Source: JAAYFT01 sp036562765
GTDB lineage: Bacteria; Bacillota; Clostridia; Tissierellales; Tissierellaceae
NCBI GenBank assembly: GCA_036562765.1
Contig: DATCJO010000009.1
Location: 120,691 to 184,690 of the forward strand
DNA length: 64,000 nucleotides
Direction: 5' to 3'
Shown here: in pieces, positions 8,355 through 17,311 of the stretch
Layout of the letters: each line of letters opens with the position of its first letter
Position numbering within the stretch: position 1 is the stretch's first letter
The notes under the pieces: model-generated
Told to the model about the DNA's origin: nothing
The model's input: the letters and a program-made list of their open reading frames with translations, nothing else
Database searches by the model: none
Position numbers and translations under genes: made by a program

Positions 8355-10415
8355 TTATTTCACCTTATTCCAATATGAATTTAAAAATACACCAATTGAT
8401 ATGAGATTCATGGATATACTTGCTAATAACAATCCAGAGTCATTAAATAGAAATCCTCCAATTACTCCTCCCAAACCAGCTATGGAAGGCAACAAAATAT
8501 TCATATCAATTTTGTATAAATAATAAAAAAGGCTTCCTTGAAAAATCAGATTTACTAGCAATAAATAGGTCCAGAACGAATTCCCTGTTAACCTAATATT
8601 AGTTAATATCTTCCTTATGGCTATTTGAACAGCATAACTCAAGCCTCTGTCCTTTATAAGAAGTATGTTTTTACCTAAATGTGTAGGATTAGGATTATAA
8701 TTTATATCTATGAAAGCCATAACTGAGATAACTAATACTAAACTGATAAATATTAATATGAACTTCTTTACATTTAGTTTTTTATCAAAATATTCTTTTA
8801 TATAAAAAGCTATTGCAATTCCAAAAGCAATAGTTCCACCTACATTTGCCCCAAAACTTGGATGAGCAACAAGTATTGCAGATAATATATATATCAACAA
8901 AGGAATTATGCTTTTATTTTTCCTTTTTAAAATCTCCATAGAAAATAATGTCACAGAACCTAATAAGAGGCCAACCATTTCATTGCCTATACCGTAATAT
9001 CTTGCCCCAATAATAGGATCATGTGATAATACAGAAAATCTGCTTATATGACCCCTAAGCATCAAATCAAGTATAATCAAAATTGTAGAAAAAAGGCCTA
9101 TATATAAAACTAAACTTTCATTTTTTCTAGCTAACCATAATATTATAAATATCATCACAATAAAAGTAAACAATATAATTAAATATCCAAATAAAGACCT
9201 TATTCTAAACAATGAAACTAGAATAAAAATACTTGGAATAATTAAAACTTCATAAAGTAGAATCCTAGTTATATCTTGCCATTTCTCTGGCAAACGAATT
9301 TTAGTAATAGTCTGTAGAATAAATATAGACAAAACTACAATAGAAAAAATCCCATAGTAGTATAAAGAATTATACCTAACTTTAGAAGTTGTATTTATCT
9401 GCTCATTAATGACCTCAACATCATTAATGCTCACATTCGCTTCAATTACCTTTATGGAATTACCTGACATATTATCCTTTGGACCATTGAAAAAATCCAT
9501 AATGGTAGGTCCAATGTCAATATTAGAAACTAGAAATCGCCTTTTCGTAGTTGCAGAAGTTAGAATCCCTTTTTTAATATCTTTGCCCCAAATAATAATT
9601 GGTGTTAGCTTACTATCGTCTATATTTATGTCACTGCTATTGGGGCTGATTATCATAACAATTGAATTTGTTGAATCTATATTGCTAATCAGCTTTCCCA
9701 CGAAATCATCAATATCTAATAGAATATCATTTCTTAAGCTTATATATTCTTCTTCAGATAAAAAATTAAAATTTCTAAAAAGCCTGTCTAAATCTCCGGT
9801 TTCAATAACAATTAAATCCCCAAGGCTATTTTTTACTTCTTCTAATAATTTATCATAATCTGTTTTTAAAAGAAGTGGATTATCTAAATCTTCTACTGTT
9901 ATATTATCTATATTCCCATAATCAACTATGCCTTGAGAATCCATGGGTATCAAAGCAGAAAGCCTATATGGTGTAGAAATAGAATCGCTATTGCCATAAA
10001 TTGCAGTTTTTAATCCTACGCTGTGTAAATTATCACCTATAGCACCAATGTTAGGCAAATAATTGTTATTTGAATTTAAGCCTATTATCTTTTTTATATC
10101 TTTATTCATTAATGGTCCATTAGGTTCTAATTGTACAAAATATATAGTATTATAATTCCCATATGTTTTTTCTGAAGAATTAATAGTAAGAAAACTGTCT
10201 ACTCCTGTATAACTGGAAAATCCCTTAGTATTCATTAGTCCAATACTGCCACTTGATACCAGTTTCTTCAGATTATCCATCTTTTCAATATCATCTAGAG
10301 TCAGTCTATTAATAACTATCAAATATACCTTGTCTACAGGTCTATCCCCATAAGATGCTTTAGAAAATATAAAAATAAGCAATAGCAAAAACACCAAAAG
10401 CTTTCTTGCTTTCAA
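8355..10415 (-). CDS. Unknown polytopic membrane protein with an extracytoplasmic alkaline-phosphatase-like domain
   Basis: A 686-residue protein I cannot name. It starts with a signal peptide or anchor helix (KLLVFLLLLIFIFSKASYG), then about 320 residues that look like the alkaline phosphatase/phosphodiesterase superfamily (VYLIVINRLTLDDIEKM near the start, DLIVIETGDLDRLFR and a late segment around TPIIIWGKDI). I do not see a clear catalytic metal-ligand set. The rest (about residues 345-680) is a run of around ten membrane helices with the striking polar motifs YYGIGNEMVG, HPSFGANVGG and FNDSGLL. The start is TTG with AGGAGA upstream. It lies 12 nt after ireB, inside the otherwise conserved alaS-ireB-ruvX neighbourhood, and 1 nt before the reductase gene. 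Confidence 0.75.
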   Translation of the reverse strand: MKARKLLVFLLLLIFIFSKASYGDRPVDKVYLIVINRLTLDDIEKMDNLKKLVSSGSIGLMNTKGFSSYTGVDSFLTINSSEKTYGNYNTIYFVQLEPNGPLMNKDIKKIIGLNSNNNYLPNIGAIGDNLHSVGLKTAIYGNSDSISTPYRLSALIPMDSQGIVDYGNIDNITVEDLDNPLLLKTDYDKLLEEVKNSLGDLIVIETGDLDRLFRNFNFLSEEEYISLRNDILLDIDDFVGKLISNIDSTNSIVMIISPNSSDINIDDSKLTPIIIWGKDIKKGILTSATTKRRFLVSNIDIGPTIMDFFNGPKDNMSGNSIKVIEANVSINDVEVINEQINTTSKVRYNSLYYYGIFSIVVLSIFILQTITKIRLPEKWQDITRILLYEVLIIPSIFILVSLFRIRSLFGYLIILFTFIVMIFIILWLARKNESLVLYIGLFSTILIILDLMLRGHISRFSVLSHDPIIGARYYGIGNEMVGLLLGSVTLFSMEILKRKNKSIIPLLIYILSAILVAHPSFGANVGGTIAFGIAIAFYIKEYFDKKLNVKKFILIFISLVLVISVMAFIDINYNPNPTHLGKNILLIKDRGLSYAVQIAIRKILTNIRLTGNSFWTYLLLVNLIFQGSLFYYLYKIDMNILLPSIAGLGGVIGGFLFNDSGLLLASISMNLISIGVFLNSYWNKVK

Positions 10416-10427
10416 ATTGAGTCTCTC

Positions 10428-10688
10428 CTATTTATTTAATTTTAAGTATGTCCTAATAAGTTCTTCTAACAATTCATCTCTTTCTATTTGGCAGATAATC
10501 GAACGAGCATTATTGTGGCTTGTAATATAAGTTGGATCCCCCGATAAAATATATCCAATAAGTTGATTTACTGGATCATATCCCTTTTCTTCAAGTGCAT
10601 TAAATACAGTTAGAATTATTTCCTTAACGGAACCGGGTTTATCTTTTGGTGGTTGAAATTTCATGGTTTCATCAAATTTATTATTCAC
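10428..10688 (-). CDS. IreB family regulatory phosphoprotein
   Basis: A small acidic-basic protein of 86 residues of the IreB/YrzL (DUF965) family, with GSVKEIILTVFNALEEKGYD and LIGYILSGDPTYITSHNNAR as signature segments. In Enterococcus IreB is a target of the Ser/Thr kinase IreK. The frame is open to 10742, but GGGGGTG lies before the GTG at 10688 and a TATAAT box sits upstream, so the shorter start is chosen. It directly follows alaS, as yrzL does in B. subtilis. Confidence 0.9.
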   Translation of the reverse strand: MNNKFDETMKFQPPKDKPGSVKEIILTVFNALEEKGYDPVNQLIGYILSGDPTYITSHNNARSIICQIERDELLEELIRTYLKLNK

Positions 10689-10712
10689 AAAAACACCCCC
10701 TAGTATACTTGT

Positions 10713-10742
10713 ATTATAACATATAGGAAAAAATATTAGCAA
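10713..10742 (-). promoter_or_regulatory. Candidate sigma-A promoter for ireB and downstream genes
   Basis: On the minus strand TTGCTA (10742-10737) and a perfect TATAAT (10718-10713) are separated by 18 bp. The -35 element overlaps the alaS terminator stem. The GTG start of ireB lies 24 bp downstream of the -10 box. Confidence 0.55.
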
Positions 10743-10759
10743 ATGCTAATATTTTTTCC
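10726..10759 (-). terminator. Terminator of alaS (perfect 16-bp palindrome)
   Basis: Two 16-base arms (GGAAAAAATATTAGCA and its complement) flank a 2-nt centre. The structure would end in a run of six Ts in either direction, so it can terminate transcription from both strands. It lies 10 nt after the alaS stop codon. Confidence 0.85.
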
Positions 10760-10768
10760 TATCAAGCA

Positions 10769-13405
10769 CTATTTAATTTGGGATTTTACAATTTCTGATA
10801 CTAACGATAATGCTTCATCTACTTTACTAATGTCTTTTCCACCAGCTTGTGCCATATCTGGTCTGCCACCGCCACCACCGCCTGTGACTTTAGCAACTTC
10901 TCTAATTATATTGCCAGCATGAATTCCCTTTTCAACTAAATCCTTAGTTACCATTGATACAAATGAAAGTTTATCATCAGATACACTAGCTAAAACAACT
11001 ACTCCTGAATGCAACCTGTCTTTTAATTTATCACCAAGATTTCTCAAAGTATTCATATCCATGTTATCTACTTTATATGTTACTAGGTTGATGCCTTCAA
11101 CTTCTACTTTAGATGCTAAAATATCATCAGCTAAGGAAATTGCCATTTTAGATTTCAAAGCTTCTATTTCTTTTTCCTTTTCCTTTACTTCATCAACTAA
11201 AGATTTAACTTTAGTTATTAAATTAGCCTTATTGGATTTTAATATGCTGGACATTTCATTTAGGCTTTCTTCCAATTCATTAATGTAATCATATACAGCC
11301 TTTCCAGTTATAGCCTCAATTCTTCTTACACCAGCTGCAATACTCGACTCGGAAATTATCTTAAACATACCTATTTGGCTAGTATTAGATACGTGAGTTC
11401 CACCGCATAGCTCTTTAGAATAATCGCCAATCTTCAATACTCTAACCCTATCTTTATATTTATCTTCAAATAAGCCTATGGCTCCAGAATCTTGTGCTTC
11501 TTGTAAAGAAGTTTCAATCGTAACCACATCAATAGCATCCAATATCTTTGAATTTACAATTTCCTCTATTTTCTTCAATTCTTCAGTTGTTACTGCTTCA
11601 TAGTGTGTAAAGTCAAATCTTAGTCTATTAGGCATTACTATTGAACCTGCTTGATTTACATGTTCTCCTAAAACGTCTTTTAATGCTCTGTGTAATAAGT
11701 GTGTAGCAGTATGGTTCTTTCTAATGGAATTCCTCCTTTCAGTATCTATTTCAGCCACAACTTCATCTCCAACTTTTGCAGAACCATCTACTATTTTAAC
11801 AATATGAAGGGAAGTATCTCCTTTAGTGCGTTGTGTATCTAAAACTACAGCCTTGAAGTTGTTACCTTCAATAATTCCTGTATCGCCTACTTGACCACCT
11901 GACTCTCCATAGAAAGGAGTTTCCTTTAGAACAATGATGCCTTCTTCTTCAGCATTTAATTCATCAACTTTTTCATTATTTGCAAATAGCCCAATTACTT
12001 CAGTTTCTAACTTATCAACTTCATAACCCCTAAATGTTGTTGTCAAACCTTCAAAGATGTCTAATTCCTTTACTGAACTCCAGCCGCTGTCATCTTCTTC
12101 TCTTGACTTTCTAGCCCTTTCCCTTTGTTCTTCCATATTCTTATTAAATCCTTCTTCATCTACTTCTAGGGATTTTTCAGATAATATTTCCTTTGTTAAA
12201 TCTAGTGGGAATCCGTAAGTATCGTATAATTTAAATGCCTTTTCACCAGATAAAACTTTTTCATTTTCCCTCTTCATTTCTTCAATATATGTTTCTAATA
12301 TATCAATACCTTGATTAATAGTTTCTTGGAATTTTTCTTCTTCTGCATTAATAACCTTTTTAATCTTATCTTCTCTTTCTTTTAATTCTGGATATTCTAC
12401 CATCCAAGAATTAATTATTACTTCAGCAACTTCACTTAAGAATGGCTTTTCAATTCCTAACAATTTTCCATGTCTTGCAGCCCTACGTATTAATCTCCTT
12501 AAGACATATCCTCTGCCTTCATTGCTTGGCAATACTCCATCGGATACTAAAAATGTCATCGCCCTAGAGTGGTCTGTTATAACCCTCATGGAGACATCTC
12601 TTTTTTCATCTTTACCATAATTAAAACCTGATATTTCTTCGATCTTTTCTAATATTTCCCTTATGGCAGAAATATCAAAGATAGTATCTACACCTTCCAT
12701 CACTGCAGTTATTCTTTCAAGGCCCATACCGGTATCAATATTTGGATGTGGAAGTGGATGATAGATTCCATTTTCATCCTTATCAAATTGAGTAAAAACT
12801 AAGTTCCAAACTTCAATAAATCTGTCGCAATCACAACCTGGCTTACAATCAGGAGAACCGCATCCATACTTTTCTCCTCTGTCTACATATATTTCCGAAC
12901 AAGGTCCAGAAGGGCCAACTTCTAGTTCCCAGAAATTGTCTTCTTTTCCCAATCTGATTATCCTATCTGCTGGAACACCTACACCTTTATTCCAAACTTC
13001 AAATGCCTCATCGTCTTTCTCATATATACTAACCCAAAGTCTATCTTTATCTAATCCAAGTTTCTCTGTCAAAAATTCCCATGCCCAAGCTGTAGCTTCC
13101 TTTTTAAAATAATCTCCAAATGAGAAATTACCTAACATTTCAAAAAAAGTAGCATGTCTCGCAGTTTTCCCTACTTTTTCAATATCTCCCGTCCTTATGC
13201 ATTTTTGACATGTTGCCATTCTTCTATGAGGTGGTGTCAGTTCCCCAGTAAAATATTTCTTTAAAGGCGCCATACCTGCCCCTATCAATAATAATGATTT
13301 GTCATTTTTTGGTATTAATGAAAAGCTAGGTGCAACTAAGTGGTCCTTTCCTTTAAAAAATTCCAAGAATTCTTTCCTAATTTCATGTAAACCCATTTTT
13401 TTCAT
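10769..13405 (-). CDS. alaS: Alanyl-tRNA synthetase
   Basis: An 878-residue full-length class II synthetase: an N-terminal catalytic domain (IRKEFLEFFKGKDHLV, then PHRRMATCQKCIRTGDIE), the tRNA-recognition region, an editing domain with HTATHLLHRAL and CGGTHVSNT zinc ligands, a coiled coil, and a glycine-rich C-Ala domain (GGGGGGRPDMAQAGGKD). It charges tRNA-Ala and clears mischarged Ser and Gly. The ATG at 13405 follows GAGGTGTAAAA. Unlike leuS and asnS in this window, it has no T-box leader. Confidence 0.98.
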   Translation of the reverse strand: MKKMGLHEIRKEFLEFFKGKDHLVAPSFSLIPKNDKSLLLIGAGMAPLKKYFTGELTPPHRRMATCQKCIRTGDIEKVGKTARHATFFEMLGNFSFGDYFKKEATAWAWEFLTEKLGLDKDRLWVSIYEKDDEAFEVWNKGVGVPADRIIRLGKEDNFWELEVGPSGPCSEIYVDRGEKYGCGSPDCKPGCDCDRFIEVWNLVFTQFDKDENGIYHPLPHPNIDTGMGLERITAVMEGVDTIFDISAIREILEKIEEISGFNYGKDEKRDVSMRVITDHSRAMTFLVSDGVLPSNEGRGYVLRRLIRRAARHGKLLGIEKPFLSEVAEVIINSWMVEYPELKEREDKIKKVINAEEEKFQETINQGIDILETYIEEMKRENEKVLSGEKAFKLYDTYGFPLDLTKEILSEKSLEVDEEGFNKNMEEQRERARKSREEDDSGWSSVKELDIFEGLTTTFRGYEVDKLETEVIGLFANNEKVDELNAEEEGIIVLKETPFYGESGGQVGDTGIIEGNNFKAVVLDTQRTKGDTSLHIVKIVDGSAKVGDEVVAEIDTERRNSIRKNHTATHLLHRALKDVLGEHVNQAGSIVMPNRLRFDFTHYEAVTTEELKKIEEIVNSKILDAIDVVTIETSLQEAQDSGAIGLFEDKYKDRVRVLKIGDYSKELCGGTHVSNTSQIGMFKIISESSIAAGVRRIEAITGKAVYDYINELEESLNEMSSILKSNKANLITKVKSLVDEVKEKEKEIEALKSKMAISLADDILASKVEVEGINLVTYKVDNMDMNTLRNLGDKLKDRLHSGVVVLASVSDDKLSFVSMVTKDLVEKGIHAGNIIREVAKVTGGGGGGRPDMAQAGGKDISKVDEALSLVSEIVKSQIK

Positions 13406-13452
13406 TTTTTACACCTCACATTTATCTTAAAATTATCAAATCCCGTTCATTG

Positions 13453-13474
13453 AAAAAAATCCCCTAAACGGGGA
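13453..13474 (-). terminator. Terminator of the AI-2E-family permease gene
   Basis: On the minus strand the hairpin TCCCC-GTTTA-GGGGA is followed by seven Ts. It lies about 65 nt after the permease stop codon and before alaS. Confidence 0.8.
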
Positions 13475-13540
13475 CAAATTACCTATTATATTATATTTGG
13501 ATTATAATTTAATAAACTTACTTTGTCAATATGAAAGCTT

Positions 13541-14740
13541 CTACTTCCTCGTTTTTAGAGCCAAATTCAACTTTTGGCTCAAAAATCTATATAGAATTAT
13601 GGACATGGCAACAACAGGTACTGCAAGTATCATACCCAACACTCCAAAAATACCACCGCCAATGATAATTGAAATAAGAACCAATAGCGGATGTAAACCT
13701 GTGCTCTCACCCAGTATTTTTGGTGCTAAGATATTATTCTCTACCCACTGTATCAATAAAAAGATTATAGATACCCATATAGCCTTTATTGGCTTATCTA
13801 AATAAGCAAAAAATGCTGCAGGGAAAAAGCCAAGAAAAGGTCCAATGTAAGGTATAATATCTGCCACACCAGTTATAAAACCAATTAATAGTGCAAAATC
13901 AACTTTTAATATTAATAATAATATGGCAGTGGCAATTCCCACATAAGCTGCCATAATAATTTTTCCTCTTACATATAAGGACATGGATTTATCAATTTCT
14001 ATAAATAGACCTCTTATTTCTTCCCTATTTTTTTCAGGTATGAAGCTCATTATTTTCTCTTTAAAGTAATCCTTATCAACTAAAAAGTAGAAAGTCAAAA
14101 TTGGAGTTAAAACTATAGATATAAATTTCGAAAAAGTCTTTAATATTCCTCCTACAAAGGATTTTAATCCATCCATTATTAGATGTTCAAATCCAACAAT
14201 ATTCTCCATTATAACTTGCTGAACGCCTTGAAACAATGGGGGAAGTTCTCCGATGGTTGAATAATACTTATTATACATTTCATCTATTATTATAGATATT
14301 TTTTCAATATAAACGGGCATATTATTCATTAATCCCTTAATTTCACTTCTAGACTTTGGAATAATTAATAAGGCAAATATAAATATAAAACATAGAATAC
14401 CTAAATACAGCAAGATGACTCCAAATGCCCTTTTTATCTTTTTACTTTCAAAATAATTGATTATAGGATTAAATAAATATGCCAATACAGCTGATAATAT
14501 AACAGTAAAAAATATATCAGATAAAACATCATACTTTCTTAAAAGAGCAATAAATATGTATAATAAAGCCAATGAAACAAGTATCGGTAGCATTTTTCGG
14601 GCTTTAATTCTGATTTTTTTCTCATCAGGAATAAAATTATTTCCTATATTTATTAGATAATATATTGCTAATATCAATAGGATTGTAAACAAAATCCATG
14701 TCAGATTATAAATAAAAATTGGCGGATTAAGCCTTCTCAT
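13541..14740 (-). CDS. AI-2E family transporter (PerM/YtvI-like permease)
   Basis: About 399 residues with seven or more membrane segments in the AI-2E exporter-like pattern. Typical segments are FLVDKDYFKEKIMSFIPEKN and the C-terminal IGFITGVADIIPYIGPFLG and QWVENNILAPKILGES. Members include B. subtilis YtvI and E. coli PerM/TqsA; the substrate is not predictable, and YtvI is linked to sporulation. A TTG two codons upstream (14746) is in frame, but GGGGAG fits the ATG at 14740 better. Confidence 0.88.
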   Translation of the reverse strand: MRRLNPPIFIYNLTWILFTILLILAIYYLINIGNNFIPDEKKIRIKARKMLPILVSLALLYIFIALLRKYDVLSDIFFTVILSAVLAYLFNPIINYFESKKIKRAFGVILLYLGILCFIFIFALLIIPKSRSEIKGLMNNMPVYIEKISIIIDEMYNKYYSTIGELPPLFQGVQQVIMENIVGFEHLIMDGLKSFVGGILKTFSKFISIVLTPILTFYFLVDKDYFKEKIMSFIPEKNREEIRGLFIEIDKSMSLYVRGKIIMAAYVGIATAILLLILKVDFALLIGFITGVADIIPYIGPFLGFFPAAFFAYLDKPIKAIWVSIIFLLIQWVENNILAPKILGESTGLHPLLVLISIIIGGGIFGVLGMILAVPVVAMSIILYRFLSQKLNLALKTRK

Positions 14741-14757
14741 CCTCAACTCCCCTTATT

Positions 14758-14780
14758 ATAAAAAGGCAGCCTTAGCTGCC
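14758..14780 (-). terminator. Terminator overlapping the stop codon of the YtxH-like gene
   Basis: The stem GGCAGC-TAAG-GCTGCC followed by TTTTTATAA on the minus strand starts at the stop codon of the small gene and ends 18 nt before the permease start. Confidence 0.85.
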
Positions 14781-14944
14781 TAATCCCATAATGAGCTCAT
14801 ACCATCCCAAATATTAGATTTAACTTTTCTAGCAAGTTTAATCATCTTTTTACTATTAAAAGGCTTCATCCTAGAACTAATAATTATCCCTAATGATGTA
14901 CCGATAACCGTACCCCAAAATGCTCCATTATTTCTGCTAAACAT
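14780..14944 (-). CDS. Small YtxH-like membrane-associated protein
   Basis: A 54-residue frame that I read by hand: MFSRNNGAFWGTVIGTSLGI continues into a basic tail ending WDGMSSLWD. A glycine-rich hydrophobic helix near the N-terminus followed by lysine-rich sequence is the YtxH-type pattern; function unknown. An ATG three codons upstream (14953) directly abuts AAAAGGAG and is too close, so the ATG at 14944, nine nt from the same site, is chosen. It has its own terminator. The Shine-Dalgarno sequence is part of a 14-bp inverted repeat (separate entry). Confidence 0.7.
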   Translation of the reverse strand: MFSRNNGAFWGTVIGTSLGIIISSRMKPFNSKKMIKLARKVKSNIWDGMSSLWD

Positions 14945-14951
14945 AGAATCC

Positions 14952-15010
14952 ATCTCCTTTTGTGGTATGAAATTTTATTATTTATATTATATATTGCCAC
15001 AAAAGGAGAT
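14952..15010 (-). repeat. 14-bp perfect inverted repeat enclosing an AT-rich spacer with a TATAAT box
   Basis: The arms ATCTCCTTTTGTGG (14952-14965) and its exact complement (14997-15010) are separated by 31 nt of AT-rich DNA. On the minus strand the downstream arm contains AAAAGGAG, the ribosome site of the small YtxH-like gene, and the spacer contains TATAAT. It could be an operator around a promoter or, in a read-through mRNA from iscU, a hairpin hiding the ribosome site. Confidence 0.75.
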
Positions 15011-15054
15011 TTAAATTCTGTTAATATTATCTATCTTTTCATATTTTTGTAATT

Positions 15055-15495
15055 TTATTCATCAGATTCATGTTCGTGATGGTGAGGATCTTCATCAAGA
15101 TTTACATTTTCAAGACCAGGTATATGAACATTATGTTTCTTTGAATAATCTAATAATGCAGCTTTAATCGCTTGTTCAGCTAATACTGAACAGTGCATTT
15201 TTATTGGGGGAAGTCCATCTAAAGCTTCTGCTACAGCCTTATTTGTAAGTTTCATAGCTTCTTCTATTGTCTTTCCTTTTATTAATTCAGTTGCCATACT
15301 TGAAGATGCTACTGCAGCACCACATCCAAAAGTCTTAAACTTTACATCTTCTATTACCCCATCTTTAATCTTAAGATACATTTTCATTATATCTCCACAT
15401 TTTGGATTGCCAACTTCACCTACACCATCGGCATCTGGCATTTCTCCTACATTTCTAGGATTCATAAAATGGTCCATTACTTTTTGTGAATACAT
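15055..15495 (-). CDS. iscU: Fe-S cluster assembly scaffold IscU/NifU
   Basis: A 146-residue NifU_N-type scaffold. The three cluster-binding cysteines lie in GNPKCGDIMKMYLK, KTFGCGAAVASSS and PIKMHCSVLAEQ. The C-terminus carries a histidine-rich tail (DEDPHHHEHESDE) seen in many clostridial homologues. Its ATG overlaps the stop of iscS by one base, so the two are translationally coupled: IscS supplies sulfur and IscU builds the cluster. Confidence 0.95.
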   Translation of the reverse strand: MYSQKVMDHFMNPRNVGEMPDADGVGEVGNPKCGDIMKMYLKIKDGVIEDVKFKTFGCGAAVASSSMATELIKGKTIEEAMKLTNKAVAEALDGLPPIKMHCSVLAEQAIKAALLDYSKKHNVHIPGLENVNLDEDPHHHEHESDE

Positions 15496-16673
15496 TATTT
15501 TTCCTCCTTAACTTTTTCATATAATGGTGACATACTTCTTAATCTCTCAACTATTTTAACTAATTTTTCAACAACATAATCAATTTCTTCCTCTGTGTTA
15601 AATTCTCCCAAGGTTAATCTTAAAGAACCATGGGCAATTTCATGTGGCAAACCTATTGCCAATAATACATGTGAAGGATCAAGGGAGCCAGAAGTACATG
15701 CAGATCCGCTGGAAGCTGCAATTCCTTCCATATCTAAGCTTAAAAGTAAAGATTCTCCTTCAATGTATTGGAAGCACATATTCACATTGCCTGGAAGTCT
15801 CTTTGTAGGATGACCATTCAATCTAACATAAGGAATATTAGCTTGTATTTTTTCAATTAACATATCCCTTAATCTTCTAATTCTCTCATTCTTTTCTTCT
15901 AAATTTGCATAGGCTAACTCAATGGCTTTACCCATTCCGACAATAGCTGGAACATTTTCAGTACCAGCTCTTCTGTTTCTTTCTTGAGCACCACCAGCAA
16001 TTAATGGGTCAATTTTTACTCCTTGTCTAATGTATAAAGCCCCTATTCCTTTAGGTCCATAGAATTTATGGGCTGACATGGACAATAAATCAATATTCAA
16101 TTCATTGACATCAATTCTAATATTCCCTACAGCTTGAACAGCATCAGTATGGAAATATATATTCCTTCCCTTTGCTATTTCACCTATTTCCTTTATAGGT
16201 TCAATAGTACCAATTTCATTATTAGCAAACATAATAGATATAAGAATTGTCTTATCAGTTATGGAATTCTTTAATTGTTCTAAGTCAACAACTCCATACT
16301 CATCTACATCTAGATAAGTAACTTCAAAACCATGTTTTTCGAGATACTCACATGTATGAAGCACAGCATGGTGTTCTATTTTTGAAGTTATGATGTGGTT
16401 CCCTTTATGTTTATTGGCAAAGGCTACCCCTTTAATAGCCCAGTTATCAGATTCTGAACCGCCACCGGTAAAGAAAATTTCTTTAGGGTTTGCACCTAAA
16501 ACTTTCGCTACCTTTTCTCTTGCATCTTCTATCGCCCTTTTAGATGCACTACCTAAAGAATATACAGAAGATGGATTACCATACTTTTCGGAAAAATATG
16601 GCAACATCTCTTCTAATACTTCTTTTTTTACAGGTGTTGTAGCTGCATTGTCCATATAAATATATTTTTTCAT
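15495..16673 (-). CDS. iscS: Cysteine desulfurase IscS/NifS
   Basis: A 392-residue class V PLP aminotransferase-fold enzyme. The PLP lysine is in SAHKFYGPKGIGALY, and the mobile catalytic cysteine lies in SGSACTSGSLDPSHVL; this long-loop form is the group I (NifS/IscS) type. It removes sulfur from cysteine and passes it to IscU. Its ATG overlaps the iscR stop codon (ATGA), giving the operon iscR-iscS-iscU. Confidence 0.96.
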   Translation of the reverse strand: MKKYIYMDNAATTPVKKEVLEEMLPYFSEKYGNPSSVYSLGSASKRAIEDAREKVAKVLGANPKEIFFTGGGSESDNWAIKGVAFANKHKGNHIITSKIEHHAVLHTCEYLEKHGFEVTYLDVDEYGVVDLEQLKNSITDKTILISIMFANNEIGTIEPIKEIGEIAKGRNIYFHTDAVQAVGNIRIDVNELNIDLLSMSAHKFYGPKGIGALYIRQGVKIDPLIAGGAQERNRRAGTENVPAIVGMGKAIELAYANLEEKNERIRRLRDMLIEKIQANIPYVRLNGHPTKRLPGNVNMCFQYIEGESLLLSLDMEGIAASSGSACTSGSLDPSHVLLAIGLPHEIAHGSLRLTLGEFNTEEEIDYVVEKLVKIVERLRSMSPLYEKVKEEK

Positions 16674-17107
16674 TTTTCAGCCTCCTGTTCAATAAGCTTT
16701 TTGTTATCTTCAATCATATCTTGTAAAGTAATAGAATCAATAACTTGGTCAATGCTATTTTTTATTTTCATCCATACAAGCTTTGTTACACATCTGTCTT
16801 CCTTAGAACAAATAAAATCTTCATCAGCAACACACTCATGAGGAGCGATATTCCCTTCCAATGCTCTAAGAATCTGACCAACTGTAATTTCACTAGGATT
16901 TTTAGATAACATATATCCACCCTGAGCGCCTCTTACACTATGTAGAAAGCCCTCTTTTTTCAAAACAGAAAACAACTGCTCTAAATAGTTTTCAGACAAA
17001 TCCTGCTCTATGGCAATTTGTTTTAATGAAACTGGACCCTGTCCATAATATAAGGCCAATTGAAACATTGCTTGTAAACCATATCTTCCCCTTGTAGATA
17101 GCCTCAT
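16670..17107 (-). CDS. iscR: Rrf2-family Fe-S regulator IscR
   Basis: A 145-residue Rrf2 winged-helix regulator: MRLSTRGRYGLQAMFQLA at the N-terminus, the wing region VRGAQGGYMLSKNPSEITV, and three cysteines within HECVADEDFICSKEDRC (spacing C-7-C-5-C) that can bind an Fe-S cluster. It is the first gene of the isc operon and probably autoregulates through the palindrome downstream of its promoter. Some Rrf2 paralogues (CymR) sense cysteine supply instead, but operon context and the cysteines favour IscR. Confidence 0.9.
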   Translation of the reverse strand: MRLSTRGRYGLQAMFQLALYYGQGPVSLKQIAIEQDLSENYLEQLFSVLKKEGFLHSVRGAQGGYMLSKNPSEITVGQILRALEGNIAPHECVADEDFICSKEDRCVTKLVWMKIKNSIDQVIDSITLQDMIEDNKKLIEQEAEK

Positions 17108-17126
17108 TTTTTCACCTCTTTTAATC

Positions 17127-17143
17127 CCAAGTATTTCACTTGG
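17127..17143. promoter_or_regulatory. Candidate IscR operator (palindrome)
   Basis: The palindrome CCAAGT-ATTTC-ACTTGG lies between the -10 box and the start codon of iscR. Its position in the early transcribed region would let a bound regulator block transcription. No experimental site from this species is known to me. Confidence 0.55.
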
Positions 17144-17155
17144 TATTTCAATTTA

Positions 17156-17184
17156 AGTATATTATACCCTTGTTATAATGTCAA
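17156..17184 (-). promoter_or_regulatory. Sigma-A promoter of iscR-iscS-iscU
   Basis: A consensus TTGACA (17184-17179) and TATACT (17161-17156) are separated by exactly 17 bp on the minus strand, about 50 bp before the iscR start codon. Confidence 0.8.
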
Positions 17185-17191
17185 CATACAC

Positions 17192-17249
17192 AAAAAAAAT
17201 ACTTCCAAGTAAACATCTATTTTTATTAGATTGTTTACATTGGAAGTAT
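17192..17249 (-). terminator. Long-stem terminator of the 17312-17905 gene
   Basis: Arms of about 20 bases (17199-17218 and 17228-17249; core ATACTTCCAA) with two 1-nt bulges are followed by a run of Ts on the minus strand. It separates the accessory island from the isc operon. Confidence 0.85.
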
Positions 17250-17311
17250 CTTATCAATTTTAATTAGTTTAAGTTATTTAAATCACTTATAAATACTATT
17301 GAGTTAATATG

